The translations under genes and the position numbers were made by a program. From CAYWQB01 sp964460785 (GTDB lineage Bacteria; Chlamydiota; Chlamydiia; Chlamydiales; CAYWQB01): a stretch of DNA of 64,000 nucleotides. Location of the stretch: assembly GCA_964460785.1 (NCBI GenBank), contig CAYWQB010000002.1:1-64000 (forward strand), in the 5' to 3' direction. Shown piece after piece: positions 43,732-52,261 of the stretch. The stretch's first letter is position 1. Each line of letters begins with the position of its first letter. The notes under the pieces are model-generated. The model ran no database searches and was not told the origin of the DNA. It was given only the letters and a program-made list of their open reading frames with translations.

Positions 43732-43755
43732 CTTTCTCTTTCCTTAAAGAGAAAG
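43732..43755 (-). terminator. Intrinsic terminator with the stop codon in its loop
   Basis: CTTTCTCTTT and AAAGAGAAAG form a perfect 10-bp stem with a four-base loop, followed on the minus strand by ACTTTTTAG. The TAA stop of the membrane protein gene (43744-43746) falls in the loop and the first base of the stem. It separates this gene from the WYL operon. Confidence 0.7.
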
Positions 43756-44457
43756 TTCCATGGTCTCATCATCCATCTTCAAAAAATTTAAAAAGAAGGA
43801 AGCTTCAATGAGGGTAGGAAGAAAACCAATCGCTAAGGCCAAAGAGAGCACAAAGAAGCTGGCACTCACGACAAAGATCAAATGGAATAGCTGCCAAGGA
43901 GTCATCAAACTAAACGCCGTCATAGGAGAAGCAATAGTCATCGCCTCCACCCCTCCGAGTTGGCCATTAATGACTTTAATGCCACTTGTAAAAGGGAAAA
44001 GTAAAAGCACCATCAGAAATACCCAGCCTAGCGAGCGGTGACTCATGGCGGCGGATTTGCGAAATGCATCACCTATAGAATTTTCTGGATCAAGGAGTAA
44101 AGGTGTTACAAAAAACCAGCGGACGGCGAGGTAAATGCCTGGAACTACAAATAAACATAAGCCAAGCATCACGCCAACATAGCGAATGATCGAAGCAAAG
44201 AAAAAGCGCCAAAAGCGAGGAAACTGCCCATATAGTTCTTTAACCTGGGACCTTTCGCCTTTGTGGAGCTTAATGGCTATTTGCATCCCTCCAGCAAGAA
44301 GAGCAGGTAAAAGCACAATCCCTATTACTGTGATACCTAAAAGAGCCCCAGAGATAAGCATCAGGACATACATACCAACACAATAGAAAAAGTTCTCGAT
44401 AAGAACACTCACTCCCTCTTTCCAAGCACTTTTAAATGCCTGTGTTGCATTTTGCAT
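43744..44457 (-). CDS. Membrane protein of the glycerophosphodiesterase-membrane-domain/DUF975-like type
   Basis: A 237-residue protein with about six hydrophobic spans and the pattern NATQAFKSAWKEGV at the start, LYGQFPRFWRFFFASIIRYVGVMLGL, FVVPGIYLAVRWFFVTPLLLDPENSIGDAFRKSAAMSH. The PGIYLAVRW and 'A...S....' signature is shared by DUF975/YciC-like integral membrane proteins. Function unknown. AGGGGGAGTT lies directly before the ATG at 44457; an in-frame TTG further upstream is less likely. Confidence 0.7.
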   Translation of the reverse strand: MQNATQAFKSAWKEGVSVLIENFFYCVGMYVLMLISGALLGITVIGIVLLPALLAGGMQIAIKLHKGERSQVKELYGQFPRFWRFFFASIIRYVGVMLGLCLFVVPGIYLAVRWFFVTPLLLDPENSIGDAFRKSAAMSHRSLGWVFLMVLLLFPFTSGIKVINGQLGGVEAMTIASPMTAFSLMTPWQLFHLIFVVSASFFVLSLALAIGFLPTLIEASFFLNFLKMDDETMELSL

Positions 44458-44614
44458 AACTCCCCCTTGCTTCTTCAACCAGCTAAGCTTATAGTGCCTG
44501 CTTAGGAGTTTTTATTGTTAGAAAAAAACTCCCTTTTATGAGAAGTAAATTACCTTAAATACTTTATTCCCCTAAACAAAAGAAGATTAAAACATTACCC
44601 TAAAGGTTAAGCAT

Positions 44615-45295
44615 ATGCTGTTTCGACAGTTATTTGATCCCATCTCTTGCACTTATACCTATTTGATTGCTTCAAGCTTTGGCAGGGAGGCTCTGATTGT
44701 AGACCCTGTACATAGTCAACTCGAGCAATATATCCAGCTTATCTCAGAGCTGGATTTAAAGTTGGTGCTAAGTGTTGATACGCATATGCATGCTGACCAC
44801 ATCACTGCAACAGGCCCGCTCAAAAAGGAAACAGGCTGTGGAATAGCAATGGGAGAGAGAACAAGAGCAGAACATGTCACCATTGCGGTCAAAGAGGGAG
44901 AAACGCTTAATATAGATGGGATCTCCCTAGAGGCCATCTATACTCCTGGCCACACCGATGATTCATTTAGCTTTCACCTTGGAGACCGCCTACTCACCGG
45001 AGATACTCTCCTTATCCGTGGTTCAGGGCGCACAGATTTTCAAAATGGAAATCCTCACCAGCAGTATGACAGCATATTCAATAAACTTTTGCGTTTTCCT
45101 GAAGAGACTTTGGTCTTTCCTGCTCATGATTACAAGGGAATGACCTGCTCAACGATTGGAGAAGAAAAGCGACATAACCCCCGGCTCCAAGTACAGTCTG
45201 CAGAGGAATATGTAGAGATCATGAATAACTTAAAGTTAGCTAAGCCTCAAATGATGGATGTGGCTATTCCTGCGAACCTACGCTGTGGCCTTTAA
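44615..45295 (+). CDS. Persulfide dioxygenase-like metallo-beta-lactamase-fold hydrolase (ETHE1 type)
   Basis: A 226-residue MBL-fold protein. The metal motif is DTHMHADHITATG (HxHxDH) near residue 56. GHTDDSFSFHLGDRLLTGDTLLIRGSGRTDFQNG and the FPAHDYKGM segment are characteristic of ETHE1/Blh persulfide dioxygenases rather than glyoxalase II. It would oxidise glutathione persulfide to sulfite, so it depends on the glutathione made by GshF. GGRTDFQ followed by NP.(Y)DS fits the iron-binding ETHE1 group. TAAAGGTTAAGCAT lies before the ATG. Confidence 0.88.
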   Translation: MLFRQLFDPISCTYTYLIASSFGREALIVDPVHSQLEQYIQLISELDLKLVLSVDTHMHADHITATGPLKKETGCGIAMGERTRAEHVTIAVKEGETLNIDGISLEAIYTPGHTDDSFSFHLGDRLLTGDTLLIRGSGRTDFQNGNPHQQYDSIFNKLLRFPEETLVFPAHDYKGMTCSTIGEEKRHNPRLQVQSAEEYVEIMNNLKLAKPQMMDVAIPANLRCGL

Positions 45296-46397
45296 GCTTG
45301 AAAGAGCTTTCTACCTCTGTTTTATAATGACGCCGCACAAGGTTGATCACTGTCAAAAGAAGTAAGAAGTGGCTTGAAGCTTGAAGAACAGGAGCAATGA
45401 TTTTCAATAGAGATGCAAGGTCTAGAAGTGAAATGGTCATTGTTAAAGCGACCGCTACAATACGAGACACAAACATTCCTCCCTTAGGCAGAGAAATAAA
45501 AAACTGACGATACAAGTAGTTAGTGAAAACCGAGCTCATTGCTATCGATGTTGTTAAGCAAGCCAGAAATACGGCAAGAACAGGAATACTGCTCCAGGCA
45601 GGCCCCAATAAATGCATGGAGAGGAACCCTAAATACTGACTGATTTGCAAACTTTGTAACTCACTAGCGTAATGAGCAGCTAGATAGGTAAATGAAAAGT
45701 AGACAGCAGAGAGGAAAAGCATCCCCATAGAGCCTGCAAGGAACACTTTTTTTAGGATTTTTTTCGTCTGCATCCCCGTCCTTTGCAGCATAAAAATCAA
45801 AGACGAGGAGTAGAAAAACCCAGCGATAAAGTCGAGTGTATTATAGCCATATACCACCCCCTCATATACGAGCTGTTCTGTAGCTTTTGTTGTGCTTTGC
45901 AAAGTAGGAGCATCCCACATCCCCATCGACCACAAACAAATCAAAGAAATCAGAAGAATGGGGGTGAGCCCGTACCCTAACACTTGGATCATTTTTGTCG
46001 GCCGCTGAATCACAAGCCAGACAAGGGTTGAGTACACGAGGATATACATGCCCTTAGGCATTGAGGAAAAAAGGTAGCTCAAAGTGTCATAGGAGACATG
46101 GATACACCGCGGCCCGGCCCCAAAAGGGATCCATACAGCCATGAGTACAAGGGTAAATATAAAAGTGACCTTCTTGGGCAGCACAGAAAAAAAACGTTCT
46201 GTCTTTCCTTTATACAGAACCATCGTCAAAACCCCTAAAAAGGGACCGATGATTGCAGTACTACAAAAAGCTAAAACAGCATAAAGCCAGTGGTCTTGCG
46301 CGACACACCCTAAGTAAAGAGGGAAAACAAGGTTCCCGGATCCAAAAAACATGGAAAATATAGCTAGCCCAATGGCTACAGACGATACCTTCTTCAC
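45264..46397 (-). CDS. brnQ: Branched-chain amino acid carrier BrnQ
   Basis: A 377-residue twelve-span LIVCS-family Na+-coupled carrier. The family start reads FSMFFGSGNLVFPLYLG, followed by GPFLGVLTMVLYKGKTERFF. YGYNTLDFIAGFFYSSSLIFML is the typical middle motif. It imports Leu, Ile and Val, which chlamydiae must get from the host. It begins at GTG. The 3' end overlaps the convergent persulfide dioxygenase-like gene by 32 bases. The chain is somewhat shorter than the E. coli protein, mainly at the C-terminus. Confidence 0.93.
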   Translation of the reverse strand: MKKVSSVAIGLAIFSMFFGSGNLVFPLYLGCVAQDHWLYAVLAFCSTAIIGPFLGVLTMVLYKGKTERFFSVLPKKVTFIFTLVLMAVWIPFGAGPRCIHVSYDTLSYLFSSMPKGMYILVYSTLVWLVIQRPTKMIQVLGYGLTPILLISLICLWSMGMWDAPTLQSTTKATEQLVYEGVVYGYNTLDFIAGFFYSSSLIFMLQRTGMQTKKILKKVFLAGSMGMLFLSAVYFSFTYLAAHYASELQSLQISQYLGFLSMHLLGPAWSSIPVLAVFLACLTTSIAMSSVFTNYLYRQFFISLPKGGMFVSRIVAVALTMTISLLDLASLLKIIAPVLQASSHFLLLLTVINLVRRHYKTEVESSFKLKGHSVGSQE

Positions 46398-46469
46398 TCT
46401 GACAACTTTCGTTCAATCAAAACGATCAGGCTAACACAAAGATGTGATATGGAGCAAGATAGAGAACGT

Positions 46470-46551
46470 TGGGGGCGGTAGGACTCGAACCTACGAAGCC
46501 CGAAGGCGAGGGAGTTACAGTCCCTTGCAATTGCCACTATGCGACACCCCC
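46470..46551 (-). tRNA. tRNA-Tyr (GTA)
   Basis: The minus strand folds as a class II tRNA. The acceptor GGGGGTG pairs with CGCCCCC, the anticodon arm AGGGA-CTGTAAC-TCCCT gives anticodon GTA, there is a long variable arm, and the T arm is GTAGGTTCGAGTCCTAC. CCA is not encoded. Confidence 0.95.
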
Positions 46552-46561
46552 TAACGAGGTT

Positions 46562-46634
46562 TGCTGGAGAAAGGACTTGAACCCTCAACCGTCCGATTAC
46601 AAGTCGGGTGCTCTACCAATTGAGCTACTCCAGC
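46562..46634 (-). tRNA. tRNA-Thr (TGT)
   Basis: The minus strand starts GCTGGAG and ends CTCCAGCA. The anticodon loop CTTGTAA gives TGT, and the T arm is GAGGGTTCAAGTCCTTT. It lies 10 bases before tRNA-Tyr and both should be cotranscribed from one promoter. Confidence 0.95.
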
Positions 46635-46648
46635 AAGAAAGGTGGCGA

Positions 46649-46678
46649 GTTATAGCAAAGCTATGCTTTTTCCCACAA
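46649..46678 (-). promoter_or_regulatory. Promoter of the tRNA-Thr/Tyr unit
   Basis: TTGTGG (46678-46673) and TATAAC (46654-46649) are 18 bases apart. The start would lie about 8 bases before tRNA-Thr. Confidence 0.5.
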
Positions 46679-46692
46679 GTGCTATTTATAAT

Positions 46693-46857
46693 CTATTGCG
46701 TAATTTGTGTATGAAAGAGCTTTTGAAGCTTATGATTTTGAGAAGAGGAAGGTGTAGAAGTGGCACGAAAAGCTGTTTGCTTGACTTGACCGCAGCACTT
46801 TTTCCACTTCTTTGTTGATCCACAAGGACAGGGATCATTTCTTTTTACCTTATTCAT
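46693..46857 (-). CDS. 54-residue SEC-C motif protein
   Basis: The short frame encodes MNKVKRNDPCPCGSTKKWKK, then CCGQVK and a Ser/Thr/Gln-rich tail. DPCPCGSxKKxKxCC is the SEC-C zinc-binding motif known from the SecA C-terminus and many small proteins, where Cys and His/Cys ligands bind Zn and contact SecB or ribosomes. AGTAGGTTGTACG precedes the ATG. Whether it acts alone or is a relic of a larger protein is unknown; small stand-alone SEC-C proteins are common in bacteria. Confidence 0.85.
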   Translation of the reverse strand: MNKVKRNDPCPCGSTKKWKKCCGQVKQTAFRATSTPSSSQNHKLQKLFHTQITQ

Positions 46858-46984
46858 CGTACAACCTACTGAAATAAAGACAGTTATACCATTTAGCTAT
46901 TCTTTTATTCTAGAAGAGAAGGTTCTTGCTTTAAATTCAGACGAATAGAAAATTTTTCTTTAACACATAGAGTAGAGAGCAAAG

Positions 46985-48418
46985 ATGGCAGACTGGTTAA
47001 TCAGCAAAATTCTCATTCATCGAAGCCTGGGATTTATTTATTTTATTGCCTTCCTAGTTGCCTGGAATCAGTTTTGTGCTCTCTGCGGCCCTAATGGCCT
47101 CTTGCCAATGAGAAACTTCATGGCAAATAGTTCATGGAAGCATGCCCCCTCTATTTTCTGGAAGGCTCACTCTGAGCGCTTTCTGAAATCTTGCGCAGGC
47201 TGTGGCATCCTTTTATCTCTCCTCTGCATGACAGGCCTATCTGACCAGTATGGCTGGCTTTTTTCCATTTTCTGCTGGAGCGTGCTTTGGGTTCTTTACT
47301 TATCTTTTGTGAATACAGGACAGACCTTTTATGGGTTTGGCTGGGAATCTATGCTGCTTGAAACAGGATTCTTGGCCATTTTCCTAGGCCCAGACAGTGT
47401 GAAAAGCCCTTACCCTTTTCTCCTCCTCTTTCAATGGCTTCTATTTCGCAATATGTTTGGAGCCGGCCTGATCAAGTTGCGCGGTGACCGCTGCTGGAAA
47501 AAGCTTACTTGCCTCAAGTATCACTTTGAAACCCAACCTCTCCCAAACCCCTTAAGCCGCTTTTGCCACTTTCTTCCTGAAAAAATTTTAAAAAGTGGAG
47601 TCATCTTCAACCACCTTGTAGAGGTAATTCTCCCTTTTCTCTACTTTTTCCCAGGGCCTCTAAGCTATACAGCAGGCAGTTTAACACTCTTATTTCAACT
47701 TTTCTTGATTGTGAGTGGAAACTTTTCATGGCTCAACTACTTAACCTGTGTGCAATGCCTCGCCTGCTTTGATGACGCTTTTTATCATAGCTGGCTAGGT
47801 CTTCAGAATTTACCAGAAGCTGCTCCTCCTAGTGCGACATACTGGCTAGCGAGTATGATACTCTTTGCGATCTTGGCTTACTTGAGCCGAAAACCCATCA
47901 AAAACCTGATCTCTAAGCACCAGGTAATGAATACCTCTTTCGACAACCTTCACATCTTAAATACGTATGGGGCTTTTGGTAGTATTACGAGACCAAGGTA
48001 TGAGCTTATTATTGAAAGGACCTCTGACAACCCCTCAGCACAAGAGGCGACTTGGACCCCTTATCACTTCAAAGCTAAACCTGGAGACCTGAATCAAAAG
48101 CCTCCGATTGTAGCGCCCTATCACTATCGCCTTGATTGGTTGATGTGGTTTGCTGCAATGAGTTCTTACCACCAACATCCTTGGATCATAAGCCTGGTGA
48201 AAAAACTACTCCAGGAAGACCCTTCTACCCTTAAGCTCCTCAAAGGAGAGCCCCCAAGCTCTCCCCCCAAATATATCCGCATCAAAAGATATATTTACCG
48301 CTTTAAAAAAGGTTGTAGAGCCCCCTACTGGGAAAGAGAAGAGGTTGATGAGTACCTCCCCCCTGTTTCTCTTGAAAATGAAGGATTAAATAATTTCTTG
48401 CATATTCGAGGGTTATAA
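46985..48418 (+). CDS. Lipase maturation factor (LMF1)-like membrane protein
   Basis: A 477-residue protein with about seven to eight hydrophobic spans in residues 10-310 and a soluble C-terminal domain. SLGFIYFIAFLVAWNQF, CGPNGLLPMRNFM, GAGLIKLRGDRCWKKLTCL and the FNHLVEVILPF segment are LMF family hallmarks. In animals LMF1 aids folding of lipases in the ER; the bacterial function is unknown. The C-terminal part includes RYELIIERTSDNP and DWLMWFAAMSSYHQHPW, shared with LMF1. It may process secreted proteins together with redox partners such as the DCC fusion elsewhere in this window. Confidence 0.85.
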   Translation: MADWLISKILIHRSLGFIYFIAFLVAWNQFCALCGPNGLLPMRNFMANSSWKHAPSIFWKAHSERFLKSCAGCGILLSLLCMTGLSDQYGWLFSIFCWSVLWVLYLSFVNTGQTFYGFGWESMLLETGFLAIFLGPDSVKSPYPFLLLFQWLLFRNMFGAGLIKLRGDRCWKKLTCLKYHFETQPLPNPLSRFCHFLPEKILKSGVIFNHLVEVILPFLYFFPGPLSYTAGSLTLLFQLFLIVSGNFSWLNYLTCVQCLACFDDAFYHSWLGLQNLPEAAPPSATYWLASMILFAILAYLSRKPIKNLISKHQVMNTSFDNLHILNTYGAFGSITRPRYELIIERTSDNPSAQEATWTPYHFKAKPGDLNQKPPIVAPYHYRLDWLMWFAAMSSYHQHPWIISLVKKLLQEDPSTLKLLKGEPPSSPPKYIRIKRYIYRFKKGCRAPYWEREEVDEYLPPVSLENEGLNNFLHIRGL

Positions 48419-49807
48419 AGAAGCGATTTCCACTGGCCAAGGTAGAAACTCACTATACTGCAACTCATGATCAAGCACACTCAAAAACAACTTCCCTTCT
48501 TTCTCAAGCCAAAAGATAGGAAAAGGACCACAGAAATCCGCATAGCCTCTATGAAAATGTAGCTCATATGGAGAGAAAGTATGACAGTACTGTTTGACCC
48601 TCTTAAAGCAGTTTTTGCTTAGTGCAATCTGTGCCATACTATTTTTTTGTTCTCTAATAACCAAAGGGTTTATCAAGTCACCCTGCAAACCTAAATATTG
48701 ATCTAGTTCTGCCAAGGAAATCATAATTTTTTTTAGGTTTCTTACAGCGACTCTTTCAGCCTGCTTACTTTTACAGAAAGGGTTGTATGCAAATGTTGAG
48801 AAGTTTACAGCACAATCCTCTGTAAACAACTTTATAAATCGAGCCTCTAGATTCTCTTCAGATAGAGATAAAACAACCTTCTTTTGACATGCTTCAGCTA
48901 TTTTTTTTGCCTTCTGAGGATGATTCAAAGCCCAGTCTACAACCTGATAAATATTTAGTTCATCCGCATACAGGTAATGCTTTCCCTCCTCTAGAAAGTC
49001 CATGTAACCCATATGTTCATCTGAAATGACAATGGTCAAGGAGCCACTGCGAACATTCCAAAACAAAGACCCTGGCCACCCCCAACCATCAATTGCCAGT
49101 AAAATTTGAAACTCTGACTGTTTTTGAGGCGATAGCTTCGATGATATATATTGATTTACTAAAGCCACGTCAGTTAAAGGATGGCGAGATAAAGCTTTAA
49201 CAATAGATTTTCTTAAGCATTCTTTCCCCGAAAGATAGGTCCCTGTGGAGCTTCCTCTCCACATGACACGAGTTTTTTTTTCTTCCCACGGGATATGACT
49301 TAACGAAAAAATGCGCTCTGAATACCCTGCTTCTTTTCTAGGAGAAGGCTGTCCCGCCTGGGAGATCTTTTTAAAAAGGCTCTGCTTGCATCTACCGAAG
49401 TTCTCAAAGTCAATATAGTAAGGGGATGGCAACCTCTTCACATTCGGAGGTGCATAGCTTCTACTCGATGGTGCTAGAAAAGTAATATGGGGAAGCCTGC
49501 GAGCGATACAGTTAAAAGGTAAAGAGCTGTCCCACTTGATTAATATATACAATTGCTTAGGGTTTATGGAAGATAAGGGAAGCAATACATGTAAAATTGC
49601 ATCCAAACTTCTCGCTCCATACCAAATAGGTACCTGAGAAACCCCCTGGTGGTTTTCAAGAACTTTTCCATTAAAAAAAGCTACATACCCATACTTCCAT
49701 CCAGCATAGCTCGATTTGATAAAGTCTATTTCTCTAAAATTTGCACGCACAGAAAGTGCAAAAATAGAAAACATAAGTAGAGAAGCGAGAGCAGTGATCA
49801 ACAACAT
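48413..49807 (-). CDS. CAP10/GT90-like glycosyltransferase
   Basis: A 464-residue protein with an N-terminal hydrophobic anchor (about 1-20). The core signature is VMWRGSSTGTYLSG (181-194), then LLAIDGWGWPGSLFWNVRSG (start of the nucleotide-sugar region, 236-255), SLTIVIS and the EGKHYLYAD strand. These are the CAP10/KDELC/GT90 motifs (WRGS, DG, SGS). GT90 enzymes are mostly eukaryotic xylosyl- or glucosyltransferases acting on proteins or capsules, and occur in a few intracellular bacteria. Target unknown. CTTGGAGGTTT precedes the ATG. Confidence 0.82.
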   Translation of the reverse strand: MLLITALASLLMFSIFALSVRANFREIDFIKSSYAGWKYGYVAFFNGKVLENHQGVSQVPIWYGARSLDAILHVLLPLSSINPKQLYILIKWDSSLPFNCIARRLPHITFLAPSSRSYAPPNVKRLPSPYYIDFENFGRCKQSLFKKISQAGQPSPRKEAGYSERIFSLSHIPWEEKKTRVMWRGSSTGTYLSGKECLRKSIVKALSRHPLTDVALVNQYISSKLSPQKQSEFQILLAIDGWGWPGSLFWNVRSGSLTIVISDEHMGYMDFLEEGKHYLYADELNIYQVVDWALNHPQKAKKIAEACQKKVVLSLSEENLEARFIKLFTEDCAVNFSTFAYNPFCKSKQAERVAVRNLKKIMISLAELDQYLGLQGDLINPLVIREQKNSMAQIALSKNCFKRVKQYCHTFSPYELHFHRGYADFCGPFPIFWLEKEGKLFLSVLDHELQYSEFLPWPVEIASL

Positions 49808-49953
49808 AAACCTCCAAGTGAATTAGCTAGCTCTCCCCTCTTGCAAACTATCACAACTTCCCTACTGAAGAGAGCTGAACTCTTAAAAGAGAATGGATGA
49901 TTCATCCTCTATAATCAAATATTTTATTGAATTCATTTCTCTCCCAATGCCCC

Positions 49954-49982
49954 TTGCCTAACTACCGATCTAGTGTTACAAT
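49954..49982 (+). promoter_or_regulatory. Promoter of ttcA-like gene
   Basis: TTGCCT (49954-49959) and TACAAT (49977-49982) are separated by 17 bases, with the ATG 25 bases downstream. Confidence 0.45.
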
Positions 49983-50007
49983 TTGTTGATATTTAACTGG
50001 TTTTACT

Positions 50008-50757
50008 ATGAATGCATCCATTTCCCACCTATCTCCCCCTTGGCCTGCTAGCGGCAAGCGCCTGGAAAGCTTGTTAAGAAAAGCCATTCAAGAATTTCAA
50101 TTGATTACTGAAGAAGATCAGAATATCGCGATTGCTCTGAGTGGAGGAAAAGATAGCTTATCCTTGTTGCTCCTTTTGAAAGCAATCTCTGGACATGGAG
50201 TCCCTCCATTTAACCTCCATGCAATCCACGTATCTGGAGCCTACTCATGTGGAGCGTCCATTTCCACTCCCTACATTCAAAAAATCTGCTCTCTTTTAGA
50301 AGTGCCTCTAATTATTCGAGACTCCTCCCTAGAAAAAGACAAGCTTGAATGCTATAGCTGCTCTAGAGAAAGGCGCAAACTGCTGTTCTCTGCAGCAAAA
50401 GAAGCGGGTTGCCAGAAAATTGCTTTTGGACACCATCGCGATGACAATATCCAAACACTTTTACTAAACTTACTCCATAAGGCTGAGTTTGCTGCCAACC
50501 TTCCCCTTGTACCTATGCAACATTATGGAGTGACAATCATTCGCCCCTTAATCTATGCTCCAGAGGAAGACATTCGCTCTTTTGCCCAACAAAGTGGCTT
50601 TTTACGCATTACTTGCCAGTGCCCCATTGGTCAAAACTCCATGCGAAAAAAAGTGGATCAGCTGATTGAGCATATGGAGCAATACTTCCCTCATGTGCGC
50701 AGCAACTTAAGTCAAGCTGCTCACAACTATGGGTCTGATAAAGCCCTCCGCCCTTAA
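50008..50757 (+). CDS. ttcA: TtcA-like tRNA 2-thiolation enzyme
   Basis: A 249-residue PP-loop protein. The ATP-binding motif SGGKDS is at 45-50, CYSCSRERRKLLF (Cys115, Cys118) provides two iron-sulfur cysteines, and GHHRDDNIQT is the TtcA/CTU-type motif. The C-terminal CQC (203, 205) can supply the third ligand. TtcA thiolates C32 of certain tRNAs. The symbol is given for the family; another branch such as TtuA/NcsA-like is less likely on motif order. putP follows after 20 bases and may be cotranscribed. Confidence 0.8.
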   Translation: MNASISHLSPPWPASGKRLESLLRKAIQEFQLITEEDQNIAIALSGGKDSLSLLLLLKAISGHGVPPFNLHAIHVSGAYSCGASISTPYIQKICSLLEVPLIIRDSSLEKDKLECYSCSRERRKLLFSAAKEAGCQKIAFGHHRDDNIQTLLLNLLHKAEFAANLPLVPMQHYGVTIIRPLIYAPEEDIRSFAQQSGFLRITCQCPIGQNSMRKKVDQLIEHMEQYFPHVRSNLSQAAHNYGSDKALRP

Positions 50758-50777
50758 ACTGAAATGGATAAGATGGA

Positions 50778-52211
50778 ATGAGCCTTAGTACACTCGCTTT
50801 TATTACATATTTCCTCATTTTGCTTGGGATTGTATGGATCACCTATAAGCGCAAAACAAGTGAAGAAGACTTTCTATTAGGTAAGCGCTCTCTAAATTTT
50901 TATGTCACGGCCCTTTCTGCCCATGCCAGCGATATGAGTAGCTGGTTATTTATGGCATTCCCCTCTCTAATTTTTCTTCATGGCCCGAACCATGCCTGGA
51001 TTGCAGTTGGCCTTTTGATAGGTATGTTTTTGAACTGGCAGTGGGTAGCTCCAAAGCTTCGTAAAGAAACGGAGCGTTTAAAAGCTTTGACCATCTCCGG
51101 CTACTTAAGCAAACGCTTAAATGACCGTAAGGGCATTGTTCTTCTCGTTACTGGCCTGATGAGTTTAATTTTCTTCACCATTTACATTTCTTCAGGCCTT
51201 GTTGCAATGGGTGAAATTTTTGAAGATGTCTTTCAGATTTCTTACTTTTCAGGGATCTCGATTGGGATCTTTGTCATTATCCTTTATACCACTTTCGGCG
51301 GATATGTTGCTGTAGCCTGGACCGATCTTTTTCAAGCTCTTTTCCTTCTTCTGTGTATTATTGCTGTACCTATTTATGCTTGGTTTCACCTTCCTGCAAA
51401 TACTCCTATTGCCTCTCCAATCGAACTCCTTTCCCTTCATGGAGCGCAGTCCCTTCCTCTATTCGACACTTTCTTGCTGATCTGCAGTATGGGGATTGGA
51501 TATTTTGGGCAGCTACACATCCTAACAAAATTCATGGGGATTAAAAAGGCTGAAGAGATGACTAAAGCCAAGTGGGTAGGCATCTCCTGGCAGCTTTTAA
51601 GCTTGATTGCTGCTGTCATTGTCGGCTTGATCGGGGCAGCTTACTTTTCTCAAGGAGGTGCTCCTAGTAATCCGGAGCTAGTCTTCGTGCGCATGGTAAA
51701 ATCCCTGTTCAACCCTTTCATTTCAGCTTTTATCCTCTGTGCCATTCTTGCTGCCATCATCTCTACAATGGACTCCCAAGTTCTCGTAGTTGCTTCTGTG
51801 CTCACGGAAGACTTTTACAAGCGCTTTTGGCGTCCCTCAGCTTCAGGCAAAGAGCTACTTCTCATTTCTCGCTTCTGTGTTCTGCTTACTTGCCTACTTG
51901 CTTTCAGCATAGCTGCTCTGCGCTTTGCCTCTATTTGGGACCTCGTGAGCTATGCTTGGTCTGGTTTAGGCGCATGCTTTGGACCGCTCATTTTATTCTG
52001 TCTGCATTCAAGGCGCTTAAAAGCCCACAATGCCCTTCTTGGTATTCTTTCTGGAGCTATTACAGTTGGAATATGGAGCATCTGTAAACCTGTCATTTTT
52101 GGAGCTGAAATGTTCCCTCTAGTCCCAGGGTTTGTCATTAGCTCCTCTATCATCTACATTACGTCACGCTGGAACTCTCCGATTCCTTCCTCGGCGCATC
52201 TTTCTTCTTGA
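50778..52211 (+). CDS. putP: Sodium/proline symporter
   Basis: A 477-residue sodium:solute symporter with about thirteen spans. Family signatures: DFLLGKRSLNFYVTALSAHASDMSSWLFMAFP (start region, named here as SAHASDMSSWL), the YTTFGGYVAVAWTDLFQAL Na+-site helix, and ISTMDSQVLVVASVLTEDFY. PutP takes up proline with Na+. Related carriers take pantothenate or other solutes, but SAHASDMSSWL and the length favour proline. GGATAAGATGGA precedes the ATG. Confidence 0.9.
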   Translation: MSLSTLAFITYFLILLGIVWITYKRKTSEEDFLLGKRSLNFYVTALSAHASDMSSWLFMAFPSLIFLHGPNHAWIAVGLLIGMFLNWQWVAPKLRKETERLKALTISGYLSKRLNDRKGIVLLVTGLMSLIFFTIYISSGLVAMGEIFEDVFQISYFSGISIGIFVIILYTTFGGYVAVAWTDLFQALFLLLCIIAVPIYAWFHLPANTPIASPIELLSLHGAQSLPLFDTFLLICSMGIGYFGQLHILTKFMGIKKAEEMTKAKWVGISWQLLSLIAAVIVGLIGAAYFSQGGAPSNPELVFVRMVKSLFNPFISAFILCAILAAIISTMDSQVLVVASVLTEDFYKRFWRPSASGKELLLISRFCVLLTCLLAFSIAALRFASIWDLVSYAWSGLGACFGPLILFCLHSRRLKAHNALLGILSGAITVGIWSICKPVIFGAEMFPLVPGFVISSSIIYITSRWNSPIPSSAHLSS

Positions 52212-52218
52212 ATTGGCC

Positions 52219-52246
52219 AAAGAGGTCTGCATAATCAGGCCTCTTT
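52219..52246 (+). terminator. Intrinsic terminator after putP
   Basis: AAAGAGGTCTG and CAGGCCTCTTT form an 11-bp stem with one G.T pair and a six-base loop, ending in TTTT. It sits between the putP stop and the ribosome binding site of the MoxR gene. Confidence 0.65.
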
Positions 52247-52261
52247 TCCAGGAGGATAGAT

